This document shows, one piece after another, positions 22,252-31,334 of a stretch of DNA of 64,000 bases. The first letter of the stretch is position 1, and each line of letters starts with the position of its first letter. The notes under the pieces are model-generated. The model searched no databases, was not told the DNA's origin, and saw only the letters and a list, made by a program, of their open reading frames with translations. The DNA is taken from NCBI GenBank assembly GCA_002395835.1, contig DGVD01000018.1, positions 1 to 64,000 on the forward strand, read 5' to 3'. Both the position numbers and the translations under genes were made by a program. The stretch comes from Bacteroidales bacterium UBA4293 (lineage in GTDB: Bacteria; Bacteroidota; Bacteroidia; Bacteroidales; Bacteroidaceae).

Positions 22252-24261
22252 TCAATTATAGGTAAGGCCGAAGCCAAATTCAAAGGCTTTGTTTGGCGCA
22301 TCGAAAGGAACGTCTTCCTTCTGAGCCTCTACATCCTTCATAGTGGCTGGAATCTCGAACGGGAGCTTGCCCACTGGTTTGAACTTGCCAAACACTACAT
22401 CCAGGAAGGCATTGTCCAGACAGTCGAAGGTGAGGAAGCAGCCTTTTACCACTTGTTTCAGGTCTTGTGGAAGCACGATGCTGGTACCGCTAGGATTGAA
22501 GGCCACAACTACTGGCTTTCCGGTGGTGGAGAGTTTCTTTACCTTGTTCCAGATGGAAGCAGGGATCTCGATGTTTACGGGCTTGGCAGCCTCGATGGCA
22601 CGCTGACGCTCTAGAGCCTTGCGCTGTGCCTCGGTCATATTGGCACCGAAGCCGAAGCGTGGACGAGGCTCCGTTACACCCGTGCGGACGATGATGAGGT
22701 CGGCCTCTGCGGGCTTCTCTACCAAGGTTCCGTAGTTCTTGGCAATCTCTGCATCTATGCCTTCTACATAAAACTTGATTCCTTGTTTAGCTGGCAGAAT
22801 GTTATCCTGGTTCACCAGCAGGATATTTGACTCCAGCTGTGCCTGGTAAGCGTTGGCTTGCAGGTCTTCACGCTGGCAAACCTTGGCAGCATTTTCCGGG
22901 TCTACGTATGGGTTCTCAAACAAACCTAGGATGAAGTGCCACTGGAGGATTCGCTTAGCAGCCTGGTTCACCCGTTCTTCTGTAACACGGCCTTCCTTTA
23001 CCAGTTCCACCACCAGTTGGGTCTCTGTCTCGCTACCCATCTGGTCCACACCGGCATTGATGACCATCTCCATGTTGTCCTTCAAAGTGGTCTTACCAGC
23101 CAAGCGAGGGTTCAGTGGACCCGTACGGCCCACTACACCCCAGTCGGTACAGATGGCACCCTTGAAGCCCAGCTGATCGTACAGTACCTTGGTGCTCCAG
23201 TATGGAGAATAGTTCACGTTCAAGGTGTCTACGTACGTGCCGCTATAGTAACCCATGATGGCTAAGGCACCTTTTTCGATACCCGCTTTAAATGGCTTGA
23301 GGTGATAATCCACATTGTTGCCAGGATAGACGGTGAAGTTGCCCTTTCCTCCTTCGTGAGGGTTGGCTCCCGGCCAGTGTTTCAGGTGTACCAGCACCTT
23401 GTGAGGTCCCACATTCTCACCCTGTGCTCCTTCCATGAAGGCCTCCATCATCTGGATGGTTAGGTCGGCATCCTCACTAAAACAGCCCATGTTACGGCTC
23501 CAGCGCGGCTCGGTAATCACATCAATCTGCGGACCCAGAATCATGTGCAGGCCCACCGCACGGTATTCCTCGGCCACTGCCTCGCCAAACTTCTTTACCA
23601 GTTCTGGATTACGGGCAGCGGTGATACCTATCTGGCCTTCCTTACTAGGCCACTGGCTGAAGTACTGCTTGCCACTGACGTGCGCACCTAAAGTAGCCCC
23701 ATGACGAGGGTCGGTAGAGAACATGATAGGAATACCCAGACGGGAAGCCTCGGCATACTCCTGCATGGTGTTGCTCCAGGTAGCGAAGAGGGTGGGCTCT
23801 GCAATACCATTGTTCAAGATGTTTCGGAAGTTGCGCTCCTCGATGTAAGTCTTCACATCGGCACCTGTACGCATCTGGCCCTGCCCCATGGCACCCTGAT
23901 TGTTGCCACCAGGACCGATGGGCCCTGCGTAGGCCTCTTGGCTCAGTTCAGCCTGCGTGTCATATACCACATGTCCATCGGCTGGAACAGCGATATTCGG
24001 ATGGAACATCAGTCCCACTTTCTCTTCCAGCGTCATCTGGCTTACCAGGTTGTCTATACGATCCTGCATCGGTAAGCGCCAGTCTTCATAGGCATCCAGT
24101 TGGCCGTTCTTGTTCAAGTCCTTGAACTGATAGCCATCTACAGTGAGAATCTGCACTTTCCTGGCGCCTAGTTCAGGCTGCTCATATTTAGGGCCACTAG
24201 CACATCCGGCCAGAGCCAATGCCAGCACACAGCCGGCCCACATACTTTGCTTCATAGTCAT
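22252..24261 (-). CDS. Glycoside hydrolase family 3 lipoprotein (beta-glucosidase-like)
   Basis: The 669-residue product begins with a lipoprotein signal ending in LALAGC, so it is probably anchored in the outer or inner membrane. The GH3 N-terminal barrel shows FSTDPRHGA, KHWPGANPHEGG and GAICTDWGVVG near residue 370, where the Asp is the likely nucleophile; a C-terminal alpha/beta domain follows (PVVVAFNPSG). It removes beta-linked sugars from the ends of glycans. It has its own promoter and terminator, divergent from the esterase gene. Confidence 0.9.
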   Translation of the reverse strand: MTMKQSMWAGCVLALALAGCASGPKYEQPELGARKVQILTVDGYQFKDLNKNGQLDAYEDWRLPMQDRIDNLVSQMTLEEKVGLMFHPNIAVPADGHVVYDTQAELSQEAYAGPIGPGGNNQGAMGQGQMRTGADVKTYIEERNFRNILNNGIAEPTLFATWSNTMQEYAEASRLGIPIMFSTDPRHGATLGAHVSGKQYFSQWPSKEGQIGITAARNPELVKKFGEAVAEEYRAVGLHMILGPQIDVITEPRWSRNMGCFSEDADLTIQMMEAFMEGAQGENVGPHKVLVHLKHWPGANPHEGGKGNFTVYPGNNVDYHLKPFKAGIEKGALAIMGYYSGTYVDTLNVNYSPYWSTKVLYDQLGFKGAICTDWGVVGRTGPLNPRLAGKTTLKDNMEMVINAGVDQMGSETETQLVVELVKEGRVTEERVNQAAKRILQWHFILGLFENPYVDPENAAKVCQREDLQANAYQAQLESNILLVNQDNILPAKQGIKFYVEGIDAEIAKNYGTLVEKPAEADLIIVRTGVTEPRPRFGFGANMTEAQRKALERQRAIEAAKPVNIEIPASIWNKVKKLSTTGKPVVVAFNPSGTSIVLPQDLKQVVKGCFLTFDCLDNAFLDVVFGKFKPVGKLPFEIPATMKDVEAQKEDVPFDAPNKAFEFGFGLTYN

Positions 24262-24286
24262 TATTTTATAAGGTTGTACTAGATTG

Positions 24287-24294
24287 CAAAAATA
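24287..24294 (-). promoter_or_regulatory. -7 promoter box for the GH3 gene
   Basis: TATTTTTG on the minus strand, 25 bases before the start codon. Confidence 0.5.
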
Positions 24295-24366
24295 GGAAAA
24301 AATATGAGAAAATGACGAGTGGCGGGTGGATTTTTTCAGACTGAGTGTTTGAAAGATGGGGAGAGA

Positions 24367-24398
24367 TTTGGCTAAATAAAGGAAAAACAGTAGTTTTG
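24367..24398 (+). promoter_or_regulatory. Promoter of the esterase gene
   Basis: TTTG (24367-24370), 20 bases, TAGTTTTG (24391-24398): full consensus, 35 bases before the start. Confidence 0.7.
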
Positions 24399-24433
24399 TA
24401 CCTGTTCATACGAAAGGGAAAAAAATAATCAAT

Positions 24434-25432
24434 ATGAAAAAATCAGTCTTCATGATGGGTGCAGTGCTGATGGTGGCACTGGCATCGTGCAATCAGAGTG
24501 TAAAGAACAGTGATAACGAGCAGTACCAGATGGTGATAGGTGCCGGCAATGTGGGCGATGCGCCTATAGTGGAACCTACTGAGGTGATGAGACTTTACGA
24601 GGGTGTGGCTCCTGGTTCTGAGACTTGGACACATCCTGAGGGGAAGTCGGAAACCAACGGGAACATTGTCTATTTCAATGTCTCTACCCCAGAGATGACG
24701 GTCTACCTGCCCGACCCTAGCGTAGCTACGGGAGCAGCGATGGTAGTATGCCCAGGTGGAGCATTCTGCCTGCTTTCTTATACTACAGAGGGTACGATGG
24801 TGGCCAATGAACTGTGCAAGAGGGGCATAGCAGCCATTGTGCTGAAATACCGCACCACCCCTATCCTGAACGAAAAGGGTGAAGTGACCAACGATCCTGA
24901 AGAGATGCAGAAATTTGTGATGGCACTGATGAGCAAGTCTATGACAGATCCGAACCTCACAGCCACCCAAAACTGTCTGAACATGGAGAACAGCCACCTC
25001 TCTTTCGAGGATGCCGACCGGGCCATCAGTCTGGTGCGTGAGAACGCTGCCAAGTGGAACATCAACCCGGAGAAAATAGGTATCGTGGGCTTCTCTGCTG
25101 GAGCAGTGGTGGCTATGCATCAGGCTCTGAAACATACGGAGTCAGGCCGTCCCAACTTCTCTGGTGTGGTCTATGGCGGCTGGGTAAAAGGATGGGAAGC
25201 ACCGTCTGATGCTGCCCCACTCTTCCTGTGTTCACCGGTGCAGGACATCTTCCACCCGGAAGAGTGCATCAATGCTTATCAGATGTGGCAGAGTGCCAAG
25301 CTGCCGGTGGAACTGCATTGCTACAGCGACTGCCAGCACGGATTCGGCGCAGTACCTACAGGTAAATCCTCTGATTTATGGATGGAGGCTATGGTTCGCT
25401 TCATGCAGGATACCGGGTTCTTAAAGAAGTAA
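24434..25432 (+). CDS. Alpha/beta hydrolase lipoprotein, esterase-like
   Basis: The 332-residue product has a lipobox (VALASC) and an esterase fold: oxyanion-hole motif CPGGAFCLLSY, nucleophile GFSAGAVV (Ser in G-x-S-x-G), and the catalytic His in CQHGFGAVP. Such proteins of the BD-FAE/acetyl-xylan esterase type strip acetyl or feruloyl groups from polysaccharides. It is divergent from the GH3 gene with a 172-base shared control region, suggesting joint work on one glycan. Confidence 0.85.
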   Translation: MKKSVFMMGAVLMVALASCNQSVKNSDNEQYQMVIGAGNVGDAPIVEPTEVMRLYEGVAPGSETWTHPEGKSETNGNIVYFNVSTPEMTVYLPDPSVATGAAMVVCPGGAFCLLSYTTEGTMVANELCKRGIAAIVLKYRTTPILNEKGEVTNDPEEMQKFVMALMSKSMTDPNLTATQNCLNMENSHLSFEDADRAISLVRENAAKWNINPEKIGIVGFSAGAVVAMHQALKHTESGRPNFSGVVYGGWVKGWEAPSDAAPLFLCSPVQDIFHPEECINAYQMWQSAKLPVELHCYSDCQHGFGAVPTGKSSDLWMEAMVRFMQDTGFLKK

Positions 25433-25482
25433 GTGTAAGGTTAAATAATCTTTTAGTTTTTCCGATTTTCGTGGTTTTTATA

Positions 25483-25490
25483 TAGCTTTG
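25483..25490 (+). promoter_or_regulatory. -7 promoter box for the DUF1573 gene
   Basis: TAGCTTTG fits TAnnTTTG, 22 bases before the start codon. Confidence 0.5.
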
Positions 25491-25512
25491 CAGCGTAAAA
25501 AGAAAGCGGAAT

Positions 25513-25917
25513 ATGAAGAATGTAACGATATGGATGCGAATGGGAATCTGTTTCCTGTTCCTGCTGATAACCCACTGTGCCATGGCGCAGAAGGCCTCTG
25601 TGGTTTGTGAAAAACCGATGCATGATTTTGGAACCATCAATGAGGTGGATGGGAAGGTGTCGCACGATTTTATCATTAAGAATACGGGTGACAAGCCGAT
25701 AGCTATCAGCCGAATCAATTCTTCCTGTGGTTGTACGGTACCGGAATGGGACAAGGCTCCACTGCGCCCAGGTAAGGAAACGAAGGTGCATGTGGTGTTT
25801 AATCCACACAACCGCTCCGGAAAGTTCAATAAGTCCATTACGGTGCATCTGTCCGGGCAGAAAAGTAATCTGCTGCTTTTTATTCGCGGAAAGATTAATC
25901 CTAAACCGAAAGCGTAA
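25513..25917 (+). CDS. DUF1573 (ASH-like) secreted protein
   Basis: A 134-residue protein: signal peptide (IWMRMGICFLFLLITHCAMA), then one immunoglobulin-like DUF1573 domain with HDFGTINEVDG, HDFIIKNTGDKPI and SSCGCTVPEWD. This domain is very common in Bacteroidetes as an envelope protein, and its molecular role is not settled. It stands alone, followed by a long inverted repeat. Confidence 0.9.
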   Translation: MKNVTIWMRMGICFLFLLITHCAMAQKASVVCEKPMHDFGTINEVDGKVSHDFIIKNTGDKPIAISRINSSCGCTVPEWDKAPLRPGKETKVHVVFNPHNRSGKFNKSITVHLSGQKSNLLLFIRGKINPKPKA

Positions 25918-26018
25918 AAGGTTACAAGGGGACAGGTCCCATGTAACGTAAAGTAAAAGCCTAAACAATAGGAACTTAAGCTGCTTACGTTACATGGGAC
26001 CTGTCCCCTTGTAACCTT
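25918..26018. repeat. 34-bp perfect inverted repeat made of two REP-like hairpins
   Basis: The arm 25918-25951 is the exact reverse complement of 25985-26018, with a 33-base spacer. Each arm is itself nearly palindromic: GTTACA...TGTAAC outside and GGGAC-AG-GTCCC inside. The whole lies between two convergent genes and could stop transcription from both. Nested symmetric hairpins set head to head resemble REP/BIME elements moved by REP-associated transposases; that origin is inferred. Confidence 0.85.
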
Positions 26019-26033
26019 CCCCATTTAACACTA

Positions 26034-27389
26034 TCAGCGCTCCATGAGCATGAAGTTCCCAACACTACGCTCGGTTCTGTCGCCCAGGGCTTCCCAGAGT
26101 TCATCGTTGTAGCCGTTGTTCAGGTGCAGGAAGGCGTTCAGCTCCATTAGCACTACATCGGCCTCTTTTATCTGACGCCACAAGGATTCGGCCCTATCCT
26201 CACCCTCTTTCTGAGGATGAAGCAAATCTACTGGTATCAGATTCGGTACCTCGGAATAGACTTGCGGTCCGAAGGCATATTCACTGGAACGGAGGAAGAC
26301 CGGCACGGTAAGTGTAGGCTTTTGGAAGAGTCCCTCCAGTTCTGCCAGATTAGCCCGCTGCTCGGAACGAATTTGTCCGAACTGCAGTTTCTTCACCTCA
26401 CGCAGCATGAGGAAAGCAGGAAGCAGGAAGACTGCCACCCAAGCTACAGCCACCCATTTCTTACCGCTTAATTCCGTAACCAGCAAGCCCAAAGCCAATG
26501 CCATCCAAGGCAGGACTACCATGCCGATGGCCATATCGGTACGCAGCAACATGAATACTGCCATACAGCCCAGAACTACCCAAGCCACAATGCAGTACTG
26601 ACGTACAGAGAGTGCCACCTCATCCCAGTACACAAAAACCAGGAAGAGGAAGAAGAAACTAAGTCGTGCCACCTGAATGACCAGGTTGAACTCCCTTATG
26701 AACAACGTAGAAGAGCGGTCGATGGTGAACAAATCCAACTGGAGAATCCATCCCGGCTGACCTGTGAGGACAGCTACGGCTATATAACCCACCAAGAAGA
26801 CAGCTACCAACACGCCCACATATTTTATAAAAGAAGCATCGGTTTTCCAGTACGCCAGCAAGAGCATGGCTGGGAGCAACAGAATGGCATGTTCCATGGT
26901 GAGCAAGGCCACACCCAGCCAGACAGCAGAGCAGACCATATGCCCCTTCTGCAGAGCCAGGAGCGAAAGCAAGCCGAAGCACACTGCAAAAGGCTGCAGG
27001 TTCACTTCCAGGCCGTTCAGTGAGAAAATCACCAAAAGGTAGAAAATCAATCCTAACAGTTTACCGGTAAGACTGATTTTACACTGCCCCATGGCCTGAT
27101 AGAGCAAGAAGAGGTTCAGCAGATGTAGTCCGCACATCAGCCCCAGGATGACATACCCCGAAGTATTCAACCCGCCCAGCCAATAGACCACGCTGAGCAG
27201 CCCCAATCCCAACGGGCAGTCCGTCCATTGAAAATCGGCAAACGGCTGGTACCCTTGTGCCCACAGTTTGGCGCAAGCCAGATACATACTTCCCTCTACA
27301 CTAAGAGGAACCATAAAGTAGGCCCAGATGAACAAGCCTACGAGCAGCAAGAGCGCTGCTCCCAACAAATATCTTGATGCTTTTTTCAT
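26034..27389 (-). CDS. GT-C-like polytopic membrane protein (mannosyltransferase-like)
   Basis: A 451-residue protein with about ten membrane segments. The first outside loop reads VPLSVEGSMYLACAKLWAQGYQ then PFADFQWTDCPLG, the acidic loop and PxxD layout of the ArnT/PMT-type GT-C glycosyltransferases, although the usual first Asp pair is replaced by a single Glu. The C terminus holds a soluble part of about 120 residues. Start 27389 is chosen for its GGAG ribosome-binding site; a longer frame lacks one. It would use a polyprenyl-phosphate sugar outside the inner membrane. The target is unknown. Confidence 0.6.
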   Translation of the reverse strand: MKKASRYLLGAALLLLVGLFIWAYFMVPLSVEGSMYLACAKLWAQGYQPFADFQWTDCPLGLGLLSVVYWLGGLNTSGYVILGLMCGLHLLNLFLLYQAMGQCKISLTGKLLGLIFYLLVIFSLNGLEVNLQPFAVCFGLLSLLALQKGHMVCSAVWLGVALLTMEHAILLLPAMLLLAYWKTDASFIKYVGVLVAVFLVGYIAVAVLTGQPGWILQLDLFTIDRSSTLFIREFNLVIQVARLSFFFLFLVFVYWDEVALSVRQYCIVAWVVLGCMAVFMLLRTDMAIGMVVLPWMALALGLLVTELSGKKWVAVAWVAVFLLPAFLMLREVKKLQFGQIRSEQRANLAELEGLFQKPTLTVPVFLRSSEYAFGPQVYSEVPNLIPVDLLHPQKEGEDRAESLWRQIKEADVVLMELNAFLHLNNGYNDELWEALGDRTERSVGNFMLMER

Positions 27390-27415
27390 TTTTTCTCCTT
27401 TAAAAAATACTCGTG

Positions 27416-27423
27416 CAAAATTA
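27416..27423 (-). promoter_or_regulatory. -7 promoter box for the GT-C-like gene
   Basis: TAATTTTG on the minus strand, 26 bases before the chosen start, which supports that start over a longer one. Confidence 0.5.
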
Positions 27424-27554
27424 CGGAAAAAACTGACAGGTTCCAACTAAGTGTCAGCAAAAGTGAAAGTTTGTTCTTTATTCTGTAATTGTTATTATTT
27501 GTTAAAAATAGGGAACCATTCTGTTAACAATATGCACAAATAAGAAAATCTATT

Positions 27555-27562
27555 TAAATTTG
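27555..27562 (+). promoter_or_regulatory. -7 promoter box for cassette F
   Basis: TAAATTTG matches TAnnTTTG, 73 bases upstream of precursor F. Confidence 0.5.
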
Positions 27563-27635
27563 CGAAGAGAAAAAAGGGAAGAGTCCAGCGGGGCTCGCAT
27601 GTTTATGAAATTTACGTATATTTATATTTATAATT

Positions 27636-28133
27636 ATGGAGAAAAAATTTTACGAAAGTCCGAAACTTACTGTAGAGGAGTTTGTTGCATGTAGAAATTA
27701 TGTAGCTGCATGTAGCACCACAGAAATTGATAGAATTACTATTTGGCCATTGAATGAACCCGTAGATTGCATCATTGACGGTGCTGATAACATCTTTGCT
27801 GATGCTGCGCATACGAAGGGTGGCGTAGAATGTACCCATTGTGTAACGGGTAATTGCACTAATGTTGCTTCCGGATATTTTGTCCAATTTCCAGGTGACC
27901 AAACCGCTAAAGCCGGTTATTGGTTTGTGTGGTATGACAACTCTATCCATGGGAGTGGAGGGGCTCCAAGTACCAGCTTGACTTATCAGGTGGACGAAGT
28001 GGTTTATTTTGCACAACATGATAGCGTTGGCGGTTCAGCTTCACATGGACAAGCTCAGGGTTGGCACGGAGCTCGCCTTGAAGATAGTACAGCCATCATA
28101 GAGTACATCATGGGCTGGAGCGGAAACAATTAA
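27636..28133 (+). CDS. Candidate RiPP precursor F
   Basis: A 165-residue protein starting MEKKFYESPKLTVEEFVAC, the same leader form as precursor B. It then has several cysteines (AACSTTE, PVDCII, ECTHCVTGNC) and Gly/Ser/His-rich segments (DNSIHGSGGAP, GGSASHGQAQGWHG). No signal peptide or enzyme motif is seen. It is the first gene of a unit with a subtype 1 kinase and a radical SAM/SPASM gene. Its first codons repeat the leader motif GGAGAAAAAATTTTA seen upstream of precursor B, which may be chance. Substrate status is inferred from leader and position. Confidence 0.55.
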   Translation: MEKKFYESPKLTVEEFVACRNYVAACSTTEIDRITIWPLNEPVDCIIDGADNIFADAAHTKGGVECTHCVTGNCTNVASGYFVQFPGDQTAKAGYWFVWYDNSIHGSGGAPSTSLTYQVDEVVYFAQHDSVGGSASHGQAQGWHGARLEDSTAIIEYIMGWSGNN

Positions 28134-28162
28134 TTTCACGAACTAAAAAATTAATAAAAATA

Positions 28163-28185
28163 GGTATCCTCGTTTGGGGATACCT
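28163..28185 (+). terminator. Hairpin between precursor F and its kinase (attenuator-like)
   Basis: GGTATCC and GGATACC form a 7-bp stem followed by TTATTTT. It lies between the precursor stop and the kinase start, so partial termination could give more precursor than enzyme. Confidence 0.6.
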
Positions 28186-28194
28186 TATTTTAAC

Positions 28195-29070
28195 GTGACA
28201 GAATGCATTCAAGTTGGCGAGGTTCTGTTTAGGATTAATGTGCCTTGCCCTTTCCCATGGAAGAAAAAAGATATTCCTTTTTTAGTTAAAGAGGACGGTG
28301 AACACCAAAGAGAGGTTCTGGTACAGATTCTTTTTGAAGAAGAACTGGAAGAACCTCAAATTCCTCTTTTAATGGATAGAGGAAATATAAAAGTATGGGC
28401 AGATAAAACATTGGACATCCGAGCCTTCTATGACATTTCTACTCAAGAAAGAGTTCTCTATGCCACGAGCTGCTGGGAAGGCGACCAGATAACTATTCAT
28501 TTCAAGTATTCTACAGGTTTCTGGGATAGTCCTTATTTTGTGATTTGGCCACTCTTGCACTTAGAAGCACAATTACTTCTAACTAATAGCTTGGTGCTCC
28601 ATTGTTGCTATACACAATTTGAAGGAAAGGCTCTATTGTTTACGGCTCCAAGTGGAACTGGTAAGACTACCCATGCCGAAATTTGGCAGCGGGTGTTTGG
28701 TTCTGAGATTGTCAACGGGGACCAAGGTCTACTTCAACAGCGGAAAGATGGCTGGGATGCCTGTGGGTTTCCATTAAGCGGTAGTGCCGATGAGTGTTTT
28801 AATAAGAGTTTTCCAATCAAAGCCATCGTGATTATCCGCCAAAGTCCAGACAACTACATAGAAGAACTATCGATATCACAGAAACTAAGCCTAATCTATA
28901 GTGAATGTACGGTAAATAAATGGAATCAAAAACGCATTTCCTATACTTTAGACCTACTAGTGGATCTTATCCAAAAAGTGCCAGTCATCATGCTCCATTG
29001 CAATATGAAGGATGACGCTGCGAGAACACTTCATCAATATTTATATAAAGGAAGTAATGGAACTGTTTAA
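28195..29070 (+). CDS. HPr-kinase-like P-loop protein (subtype 1) of cassette F
   Basis: About 291 residues, with HCCYTQFEGKALLF followed by Walker A TAPSGTGKTT and EIVNGDQG, and the end VIMLHCNMKDDAARTL, all as in the kinase at 5580. No ATG start fits. GTG at 28195, just after the hairpin, is chosen; TTG at 28174 lies inside the hairpin and would add seven residues. It overlaps the radical SAM gene by 14 bases. Unlike cassettes D and E, no PqqD gene follows; the radical SAM enzyme takes that place. Phosphorylation of precursor F is the simplest guess. Confidence 0.75.
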   Translation: MTECIQVGEVLFRINVPCPFPWKKKDIPFLVKEDGEHQREVLVQILFEEELEEPQIPLLMDRGNIKVWADKTLDIRAFYDISTQERVLYATSCWEGDQITIHFKYSTGFWDSPYFVIWPLLHLEAQLLLTNSLVLHCCYTQFEGKALLFTAPSGTGKTTHAEIWQRVFGSEIVNGDQGLLQQRKDGWDACGFPLSGSADECFNKSFPIKAIVIIRQSPDNYIEELSISQKLSLIYSECTVNKWNQKRISYTLDLLVDLIQKVPVIMLHCNMKDDAARTLHQYLYKGSNGTV

Positions 29071-30181
29071 TTCAGAAAGTGGAATTGAAGCCTCGCTCAT
29101 CCAGAAAGCATTGGATAAGCGACTTCCCATAGGTGGTTCTATGGAGCTGCTACCTCTCTGTAATATGAATTGCAGCATGTGTTATATTCGTCTGACAAAA
29201 CAGCAGATGAAAACACAGGGACGAATGCTCTCTTGCGACGAATGGTTAAAAATAGCAGAAAGTGCGAAAGAAGCAGGAGTGTTATCCTTCTTGTTAACTG
29301 GAGGCGAGCCCTTACTATATCCGGAATTTGAGAAATTGTACGATGGACTCACCCGTATGGGATTCCTGCTGACCATGAATACAAATGGAACTTTGATTGA
29401 TGAAAAAATAGCAGATTTGTTTGCTGCCAAACCTATCCGCAGATTAAACATAACACTATACGGAACGGATAATGAGACCTATGCCAAGCTATGTGGAAAT
29501 CCCCATGGCTTTTCACAGATAGAGAATGCATTAAAACTCCTCAAAGAAAGAAAAATACACCACGGATTAAACTTCAGTATTACTCCACAAAATGTACATC
29601 AACTTCATGATGCTTATCAGTTAGCAGAAAAGTATGGGCTTAGAATGGACTCTGTAGGCTACATGTTTCCACCTGTAAGGAAAAAAGGAATGAATGCAGA
29701 AAAATTCTCCAGACTCTCAGCCAAAGAAGCGGCTGCCGTAAGAATACAGGAACTGAAAGAACTAAACCCCGGCATGGACATCAGGCTCCTAGCCCTTCAT
29801 CTGCTAAAAAAGGTTGGGAAAGCAAATCCTGAAAAAATGGCTGCACTAGAAGGGCCCAACTGCAAGGCAGGAAGATGCGGGTTCTGGATAAACTGGAAAG
29901 GTGAATTGCTACCTTGCGGAATGTTTTCAGAACCTATGATAAATTTACTGGACCATTCTTTCAAAGAGGGATGGAGTTACATTACTGAAAGGACAAAGCA
30001 AATAAAACGCTGCAAGAAATGTGATGAATGTCCGTATATTGAACTATGTCCTTCGTGCTCTGCATCCTGCTTGGCTGAGACTGGGAATATGGATGAATGT
30101 CCAGAGTACTTATGTGAATATACTCATGAGTTGATACGTTTAGTGAGAGAAATCTTGCAAAACGTACAAATAAGAATTTAA
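29057..30181 (+). CDS. Radical SAM/SPASM peptide-modifying enzyme (third of three)
   Basis: A 374-residue paralogue of the enzymes at 8051 and 14586, closest by eye to the second. CNMNCSMC gives Cys35, Cys39, Cys42; LTGGEPLLYPEF follows; SPASM cysteines are in CKAGRCGFWINWKGELLPC and CKKCDECPYIELCPSC. ATG at 29057 has AAGGAAG just upstream, which is why it is preferred to a longer frame inside the kinase gene. The sequence is more AT-rich than that of the second paralogue, suggesting separate acquisition. Confidence 0.85.
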   Translation: MELFNSESGIEASLIQKALDKRLPIGGSMELLPLCNMNCSMCYIRLTKQQMKTQGRMLSCDEWLKIAESAKEAGVLSFLLTGGEPLLYPEFEKLYDGLTRMGFLLTMNTNGTLIDEKIADLFAAKPIRRLNITLYGTDNETYAKLCGNPHGFSQIENALKLLKERKIHHGLNFSITPQNVHQLHDAYQLAEKYGLRMDSVGYMFPPVRKKGMNAEKFSRLSAKEAAAVRIQELKELNPGMDIRLLALHLLKKVGKANPEKMAALEGPNCKAGRCGFWINWKGELLPCGMFSEPMINLLDHSFKEGWSYITERTKQIKRCKKCDECPYIELCPSCSASCLAETGNMDECPEYLCEYTHELIRLVREILQNVQIRI

Positions 30182-30207
30182 AGAGCCTTTAACCCCTTTT
30201 CAGCTCT

Positions 30208-30369
30208 TCAGCTCTTCCGCATTTTCCAGAACACATAGATGAGGAAGAGGACCAGTTCTGCATGGAACAGATAACCCTCCCACTCTACTCCTAGGAAACC
30301 AAACATGCGGTTGAGGTACAGTGCGGCAAAGACCAGCACTAGAATCAAAATATATAATCCTTCGTTCAT
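30208..30369 (-). CDS. 53-residue membrane protein
   Basis: A short frame reading MNEGLYILILVLVFAALYLN, then a loop with FLGVEWEGY and a second hydrophobic segment (LVLFLIYVFW), ending KMRKS. Two membrane helices are predicted by eye. It has a strong ribosome-binding site (AGGAGAATAATT) and starts 11 bases after the stop of the potassium channel gene, so it is probably translated from the same RNA. No family recognised; it might be a channel partner. Confidence 0.6.
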   Translation of the reverse strand: MNEGLYILILVLVFAALYLNRMFGFLGVEWEGYLFHAELVLFLIYVFWKMRKS

Positions 30370-30380
30370 AATTATTCTCC

Positions 30381-31330
<950 letters not shown>

Positions 31331-31334
<4 letters not shown>

